A DNA stretch of 64,000 nucleotides from Hirudinaria manillensis (lineage: Eukaryota > Annelida > Clitellata > Hirudinida > Hirudinidae): positions 5,218,501 through 5,282,500 of the forward strand of contig CM067537.1 of NCBI GenBank assembly GCA_034509925.1, given 5' to 3'. The translations under genes and the position numbers were made by a program. Shown here one piece after another: positions 53,601 to 62,600 of this stretch (its first letter is position 1; every line of letters starts with the position of its first letter). The notes beneath the pieces are model-generated. The model was not told the DNA's origin, searched no databases, and saw only the letters and a program-made list of their open reading frames with translations.

Positions 53601-56600
53601 TAGATGATGATGTCATTGTCGAAGATCCGTTGAAAGAAGTTGTCGACTCGTTAACTGAAAGCGGTGTAGTTGTCCAAGTCGTACCGTTGAATGGAGTCGA
53701 TGAGAAATTGGCCTTCGTGAGATTTGATGTTGCTATGGATCCTGAAATAATAATCGTTATGTATGAATTCGCCGTTGTTGACGATCCGCTAGAGGATGTT
53801 TCACTGTTGGGAAATATTGAGTTTGCCGACGATGTTCCGTTCAAAGTATGCGTTGACGCATCGGTTGAATTTGACGTCGTACCTGTTGTAGAAGATGGTG
53901 AGATCGTGGATGTTCTGTTGAAGGAAGTGGTCGACACGTTGATTGCAACTGGGGTAGTTGTAGATGATGATGTCATTGTCGAAGATCCGTTGAAAGAAGT
54001 TGTCGACTCGTTAACTGCAAGCGGTGTAGTTGTCCAAGTCGTACCGTTGAATGGAGTCCGATGAGAAATTGGCCTTCGTGAGATTTGATGTTGCTATGGA
54101 TCCTGAAATAATAATCGTTATGTATGAATTCGCCGTTGTTGACGATCCGCTAGAGGATGTTTCACTGTTGGGAAATATTGAGTTTGCCGACGATGTTCCG
54201 TTCAAAGTATGCGTTGACGCATCGGTTGAATTTGACGTCGTACCTGTTGTAGAAGATGGAGAGATCGTGGATGTTCTGTTGAAGGAAGTGGTCGACACGT
54301 TGATTGCAACTGGGGTAGTTGTAGATGATGATGTCATTGTCGAAGATCCGTTGAAAGAAGTTGTCGACTCGTTAACTGCAAGCGGTGTAGTTGTCCAAGT
54401 CGTACCGTTGAATGGAGTCGATGAGAAATTGGCCTTCGTGAGATTTGATGTTGCTATGGATCCTGAAATAATAATCGTTATGTATGAATTCGCCGTTGTT
54501 GACGATCCGCTAGAGGATGTTTCACTGTTGGGAAATATTGAGTTTGCCGACGATGTTCCGTTCAAAGTATGCGTTGACGCATCGGTTGAATTTGACGTCT
54601 TACCTGTTGTGGAAAATGGAGAGATCGTCGATGTTCTGTTGAAGGAAGTGGTCGACACGTTGATTGCAACTGGGGTAGTTGTAGATGATGATGTCATTGT
54701 CGAAGATCCGTTGAAAGAAGTGGTCGACTCGTTAACTGCAAGCGGTGTAGTTGTCCAAGTCGTACCGTTGAATGGAGTCGATGAGAAATTGGCCTTCGTG
54801 AGATTTGATGTTGCTATGGATCCTGAAATAATAATCGTTATGTATGAATTCGCCGTTGTTGATGATCCGCTAGAGGATGTTTCACTGTTGGGAAATATTG
54901 AGTTTGCCGACGATGTTCCGTTCAAAGTATGCGTTGACGCATCGGTTGAATTTGACGTCGTACCTGTTGTGGAAGATGAAGATATTGTCGAAGTTCTGTT
55001 GAAGGAAGTGGTCGACACGTTGATTGCAACTGGGGTAGTTGTAGACGATGATGTCATTGTCGAAGATCCGTTGAAAGATGTTGTCGACTCGTTAACTGCA
55101 AGCGGTGAAGTTGTCCAAGTCGTACCGTTGAATGGAGTTGATGAGAAATTGGCTATCATGAGATTTGATGTTGCTATGGATCCTGAAATAATAATCGTTA
55201 TGTATGAATTCGGCGTTGTCTGTGATCCGTGGGATGATGTTTCAGTGTTGGGATATGTTGAAATCTCCGACGATGTACCGTTCAATGTATGCATTGACCC
55301 ATCGGTTGAATTTGACGTCATACCTGTTGTGGAAGATGAAGAGATCGTCGGAGTTCTGTTGAAGGAAGTGGTCGACACGTTGATTGCAGCTGGGGTAGTT
55401 GTAGACGATGATGTCATTGTCGAAGATCCGTTGAAAGATGTTGTCGACTCGTTAACTGCAAGCGGTGTAGTTGTCCAAGTCGTACCGTTGAATGGAGTCG
55501 ATGAGAAATTGGCCGTCGTGAGATTAGATGTTGCTATGGATCCTGAAATAATAATCGTTATGTATGAATTCGCCGTTGTTGACGATCCGCTAGAGGATGT
55601 TTCACTGTTGGGAAATATTGAGTTTGCCGACGATGTTCCGTTCAAAGTATGCGTTGACGCATCGGTTGAATTTGACGTCGTACCTGTTGTAGAAGATGGA
55701 GAGATCGTGGATGTTCTGTTGAAGGAAGTGGTCGACACGTTGATTGCAACTGGGGTAGTTGTAGATGATGATGTCATTGTCGAAGATCCGTTGAATGAAG
55801 TTGTCGACACGTTAACTGCAAGCGGTGTAGTTGTCCAAGTCGTACCGTTGAATGGAGTCGATGAGAAATTGGCCGTCGTGAGATTAGATGTTGCTATGGA
55901 TCCTGAAATAATAATCGTTATGTATGAATTCGTCGTTGTCGGTGATCCGTGGGATGATGTTTCAGTGTTGGGATATGTTGAAATCTCCGACGATGTTCCG
56001 TTCAAAGTATGCGTTGACGCATCGGTTGAATTTGACGTCGTACCTGTTGTAGAAGATGGAGAGATCGTGGATGTTCTGTTGAAGGAAGTGGTCGACACGT
56101 TGATTGCAACTGGGGTAGTTGTAGATGATGATGTCATTGTCGAAGATCCGTTGAAAGAAGTTGTCGACTCGTTAACTGCAAGCGGTGTAGTTGTCCAAGT
56201 CGTACCGTTGAATGGAGTCGATGAGAAATTGGCCTTCGTGAGATTTGATGTTGCTATGGATCCTGAAATAATAATCGTTATGTATGAATTCGCCGTTGTT
56301 GACGATCCGCTAGAGGATGTTTCACTGTTGGGAAATATTGAGTTTGCCGACGATGTTCCGTTCAAAGTATGCGTTGACGCATCGGTTGAATTTGACGTCT
56401 TACCTGTTGTGGAAAATGGAGAGATCGTCGATGTTCTGTTGAAGGAAGTGGTCGACACGTTGATTGCAACTGGGGTAGTTGTAGATGATGATGTCATTGT
56501 CGAAGATCCGTTGAAAGAAGTGGTCGACTCGTTAACTGCAAGCGGTGTAGTTGTCCAAGTCGTACCGTTGAATGGAGTCGATGAGAAATTGGCCTTCGTG

Positions 56601-59600
56601 AGATTTGATGTTGCTATGGATCCTGAAATAATAATCGTTATGTATGAATTCGCCGTTGTTGATGATCCGCTAGAGGATGTTTCACTGTTGGGAAATATTG
56701 AGTTTGCCGACGATGTTCCGTTCAAAGTATGCGTTGACGCATCGGTTGAATTTGACGTCGTACCTGTTGTGGAAGATGAAGATATTGTCGAAGTTCTGTT
56801 GAAGGAAGTGGTCGACACGTTGATTGCAACTGGGGTAGTTGTAGACGATGATGTCATTGTCGAAGATCCGTTGAAAGATGTTGTCGACTCGTTAACTGCA
56901 AGCGGTGAAGTTGTCCAAGTCGTACCGTTGAATGGTGTCGATGAGAAATTGGCCGTCGTGAGATTAGATGTTGCTATGGATCCTGAAATAATAATCGTTA
57001 TGTATGAATTCGTCGTTGTCGGTGATCCGTGGGATGATGTTTCAGTGTTGGGATATGTTGAAATCTCCGACGATGTTCCGTTCAAAGTATGCGTTGACGC
57101 ATCGGTTGAATTTGACGTCGTACCTGTTGTGGAAGATGAAGATATTGTCGAAGTTCTGTTGAAGGAAGTGGTCGACACGTTGATTGCAACTGGGGTAGTT
57201 GTAGATGATGATGTCATTGTCGAAGATCCGTTGAAAGAAGTTGTCGACTCGTTAACTGAAAGCGGTGTAGTTGTCCAAGTCGTACCGTTGAATGGAGTCG
57301 ATGAGAAATTGGCCTTCGTGAGATTTGATGTTGCTATGGATCCTGAAATAATAATCGTTATGTATGAATTCGCCGTTGTTGACGATCCGCTAGAGGATGT
57401 TTCACTGTTGGGAAATATTGAGTTTGCCGACGATGTTCCGTTCAAAGTATGCGTTGACGCATCGGTTGAATTTGACGTCGTACCTGTTGTAGAAGATGGA
57501 GAGATCGTGGATGTTCTGTTGAAGGAAGTGGTCGACACGTTGATTGCAACTGGGGTAGTTGTAGATGATGATGTCATTGTCGAAGATCCGTTGAAAGAAG
57601 TTGTCGACTCGTTAACTGCAAGCGGTGTAGTTGTCCAAGTCGTACCGTTGAATGGAGTCGATGAGAAATTGGCCTTCGTGAGATTTGATGTTGCTATGGA
57701 TCCTGAAATAATAATCGTTATGTATGAATTCGCCGTTGTTGACGATCCGCTAGAGGATGTTTCACTGTTGGGAAATATTGAGTTTGCCGACGATGTTCCG
57801 TTCAAAGTATGCGTTGACGCATCGGTTGAATTTGACGTCGTACCTGTTGTGGAAGATGAAGATATTGTCGAAGTTCTGTTGAAGGAAGTGGTCGACACGT
57901 TGATTGCAACTGGGGTAGTTGTAGACGATGATGTCATTGTCGAAGATCCGTTGAAAGATGTTGTCGACTCGTTAACTGCAAGCGGTGAAGTTGTCCAAGT
58001 CGTACCGTTGAATGGAGTTGATGAGAAATTGGCTATCATGAGATTTGATGTTGCTATGGATCCTGAAATAATAATCGTTATGTATGAATTCGGCGTTGTC
58101 TGTGATCCGTGGGATGATGTTTCAGTGTTGGGATATGTTGAAATCTCCGACGATGTACCGTTCAATGTATGCATTGACCCATCGGTTGAATTTGACGTCA
58201 TACCTGTTGTGGAAGATGAAGAGATCGTCGGAGTTCTGTTGAAGGAAGTGGTCGACACGTTGATTGCAGCTGGGGTAGTTGTAGACGATGATGTCATTGT
58301 CGAAGATCCGTTGAAAGATGTTGTCGACTCGTTAACTGCAAGCGGTGTAGTTGTCCAAGTCGTACCGTTGAATGGAGTCGATGAGAAATTGGCCGTCGTG
58401 AGATTAGATGTTGCTATGGATCCTGAAATAATAATCGTTATGTATGAATTCGCCGTTGTTGACGATCCGCTAGAGGATGTTTCACTGTTGGGAAATATTG
58501 AGTTTGCCGACGATGTTCCGTTCAAAGTATGCGTTGACGCATCGGTTGAATTTGACGTCGTACCTGTTGTAGAAGATGGAGAGATCGTGGATGTTCTGTT
58601 GAAGGAAGTGGTCGACACGTTGATTGCAACTGGGGTAGTTGTAGATGATGATGTCATTGTCGAAGATCCGTTGAATGAAGTTGTCGACACGTTAACTGCA
58701 AGCGGTGTAGTTGTCCAAGTCGTACCGTTGAATGGAGTCGATGAGAAATTGGCCGTCGTGAGATTAGATGTTGCTATGGATCCTGAAATAATAATCGTTA
58801 TGTATGAATTCGTCGTTGTCGGTGATCCGTGGGATGATGTTTCAGTGTTGGGATATGTTGAAATCTCCGACGATGTTCCGTTCAAAGTATGCGTTGACGC
58901 ATCGGTTGAATTTGACGTCGTACCTGTTGTAGAAGATGGAGAGATCGTGGATGTTCTGTTGAAGGAAGTGGTCGACACGTTGATTGCAACTGGGGTAGTT
59001 GTAGATGATGATGTCATTGTCGACTCTACGTTTTATGTTTGCGACGACTCGTTAACTGCAAGCGGTGTAGTTGTCCAAGTCGTACCGTTGAATGGAGTCG
59101 ATGAGAAATTGGCCTTCGTGAGATTTGATGTTGCTATGGATCCTGAAATAATAATCGTTATGTATGAATTCGCCGTTGTTGACGATCCGCTAGAGGATGT
59201 TTCACTGTTGGGAAATATTGAGTTTGCCGACGATGTTCCGTTCAAAGTATGCGTTGACGCATCGGTTGAATTTGACGTCTTACCTGTTGTGGAAAATGGA
59301 GAGATCGTCGATGTTCTGTTGAAGGAAGTGGTCGACACGTTGATTGCAACTGGGGTAGTTGTAGATGATGATGTCATTGTCGAAGATCCGTTGAAAGAAG
59401 TGGTCGACTCGTTAACTGCAAGCGGTGTAGTTGTCCAAGTCGTACCGTTGAATGGAGTCGATGAGAAATTGGCCTTCGTGAGATTTGATGTTGCTATGGA
59501 TCCTGAAATAATAATCGTTATGTATGAATTCGCCGTTGTTGATGATCCGCTAGAGGATGTTTCACTGTTGGGAAATATTGAGTTTGCCGACGATGTTCCG

Positions 59601-62600
59601 TTCAAAGTATGCGTTGACGCATCGGTTGAATTTGACGTCGTACCTGTTGTGGAAGATGAAGATATTGTCGAAGTTCTGTTGAAGGAAGTGGTCGACACGT
59701 TGATTGCAACTGGGGTAGTTGTAGACGATGATGTCATTGTCGAAGATCCGTTGAAAGATGTTGTCGACTCGTTAACTGCAAGCGGTGAAGTTGTCCAAGT
59801 CGTACCGTTGAATGGTGTCGATGAGAAATTGGCCGTCGTGAGATTAGATGTTGCTATGGATCCTGAAATAATAATCGTTATGTATGAATTCGTCGTTGTC
59901 GGTGATCCGTGGGATGATGTTTCAGTGTTGGGATATGTTGAAATCTCCGACGATGTTCCGTTCAAAGTATGCGTTGACGCATCGGTTGAATTTGACGTCG
60001 TACCTGTTGTGGAAGATGAAGATATTGTCGAAGTTCTGTTGAAGGAAGTGGTCGACACGTTGATTGCAACTGGGGTAGTTGTAGATGATGATGTCATTGT
60101 CGAAGATCCGTTGAATGAAGTTGTCGACACGTTAACTGCAAGCGGTGTAGTTGTCCAAGTCGTACCGTTGAATGGAGTCGATGAGAAATTGGCCGTCGTG
60201 AGATTAGATGTTGCTATGGATCCTGAAATAATAATCGTTATGTATGAATTCGTCGTTGTCGGTGATCCGTGGGATGATGTTTCAGTGTTGGGATATGTTG
60301 AAATCTCCGACGATGTTCCGTTCAAAGTATGCGTTGACGCATCGGTTGAATTTGACGTCGTACCTGTTGTAGAAGATGGAGAGATCGTGGATGTTCTGTT
60401 GAAGGAAGTGGTCGACACGTTGATTGCAACTGGGGTAGTTGTAGATGATGATGTCATTGTCGAAGATCCGTTGAATGAAGTTGTTGACACGTTAACTGCA
60501 AGCGGTGTAGTTGTCCAAGTCGTACCGTTGAATGGAGTCGATGAGAAATTGGCCGTCGTGAGATTAGATGTTGCTATGGATCCTGAAATAATAATCGTTA
60601 TGTATGAATTCGTCGTTGTCGGTGATCCGTGGGATGATGTTTCAGTGTTGGGATATGTTGAAATCTCCGACGATGTTCCGTTCAAAGTATGCGTTGACGC
60701 ATCGGTTGAATTTGACGTCGTACCTGTTGTGGAAGATGAAGATATTGTCGAAGTTCTGTTGAAGGAAGTGGTCGACACGTTGATTGCAACTGGGGTAGTT
60801 GTAGACGATGATGTCATTGTCGAAGATCCGTTGAAAGAAGTTGTCGACTCGTTAACTGCAAGCGGTGTAGTTGTCCAAGTCGTACCGTTGAATGGAGTCG
60901 ATGAGAAATTGGCCTTCGTGAGATTTGATGTTGCTATGGATCCTGAAATAATAATCGTTATGTATGAATTCGCCGTTGTTGACGATCCGCTAGAGGATGT
61001 TTCAGTGTTGGGATATGTTGAAATCTCCGACGATGTTCCGTTCAAAGTATGCGTTGACGCATCGGTTGAATTTGACGTCGTACCTGTTGTAGAAGATGGA
61101 GAGATCGTGGATGTTCTGTTGAAGGAAGTGGTCGACACGTTGATTGCAACTGGGGTAGTTGTAGATGATGATGTCATTGTCGAAGATCCGTTGAATGAAG
61201 TTGTCGACACGTTAACTGCAAGCGGTGTAGTTGTCCAAGTCGTACCGTTGAATGGAGTCGATGAGAAATTGGCCGTCGTGAGATTAGATGTTGCTATGGA
61301 TCCTGAAATAATAATCGTTATGTATGAATTCGTCGTTGTCGGTGATCCGTGGGATGATGTTTCAGTGTTGGGATATGTTGAAATCTCCGACGATGTTCCG
61401 TTCAAAGTATGCGTTGACGCATCGGTTGAATTTGACGTCGTACCTGTTGTGGAAGATGAAGATATTGTCGAAGTTCTGTTGAAGGAAGTGGTCGACACGT
61501 TGATTGCAACTGGGGTAGTTGTAGATGATGATGTCATTGTCGAAGATCCGTTGAAAGAAGTTGTCGACTCGTTAACTGCAAGCGGTGAAGTTGTCCAAGT
61601 CGTACCGTTGAATGGTGTCGATGAGAAATTGGCCGTCGTGAGATTAGATGTTGCTATGGATCCTGAAATAATAATCGTTATGTATGAATTCGTCGTTGTC
61701 GGTGATCCGTGGGATGATGTTTCAGTGTTGGGATATGTTGAAATCTCCGACGATGTTCTGTTCAAAGTATGCGTTGACGCATCGGTTGAATTTGACGTCG
61801 TACCTGTTGTGGAAGATGAAGATATTGTCGAAGTTCTGTTGAAGGAAGTGGTCGACACGTTGATTGCAACTGGGGTAGTTGTAGACGATGATGTCATTGT
61901 CGAAGATCCGTTGAAAGAAGTTGTCGACTCGTTAACTGCAAGCGGTGTAGTTGTCCAAGTCGTACCGTTGAATGGAGTCGATGAGAAATTGGCCTTCGTG
62001 AGATTTGATGTTGCTATGGATCCTGAAATAATAATCGTTATGTATGAATTCGCCGTTGTTGACGATCCGCTAGAGGATGTTTCAGTGTTGGGATATGTTG
62101 AAATCTCCGACGATGTTCCGTTCAAAGTATGCGTTGACGCATCGGTTGAATTTGACGTCGTACCTGTTGTAGAAGATGGAGAGATCGTGGATGTTCTGTT
62201 GAAGGAAGTGGTCGACACGTTGATTGCAACTGGGGTAGTTGTAGATGATGATGTCATTGTCGAAGATCCGTTGAATGAAGTTGTCGACACGTTAACTGCA
62301 AGCGGTGTAGTTGTCCAAGTCGTACCGTTGAATGGAGTCGATGAGAAATTGGCCGTCGTGAGATTAGATGTTGCTATGGATCCTGAAATAATAATCGTTA
62401 TGTATGAATTCGTCGTTGTCGGTGATCCGTGGGATGATGTTTCAGTGTTGGGATATGTTGAAATCTCCGACGATGTTCTGTTCAAAGTATGCGTTGACGC
62501 ATCGGTTGAATTTGACGTCGTACCTGTTGTGGAAGATGAAGATATTGTCGAAGTTCTGTTGAAGGAAGTGGTCGACACGTTGATTGCAACTGGGGTAGTT

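Larger units (their letters stand above)
50820..53634 (-). repeat. Four-unit (1,440-bp) tandem duplication in family B
   Basis: The block from about 50820 to 52193 recurs about 1,440 bp later (52260-53634), including rare variants such as GACGTCTTACC (51355 and 52795). The right-hand copy differs by the substitution patch at 52932-52954 and the extra T at 53197-53199. I found no other differences when comparing line by line. Confidence 0.7.
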
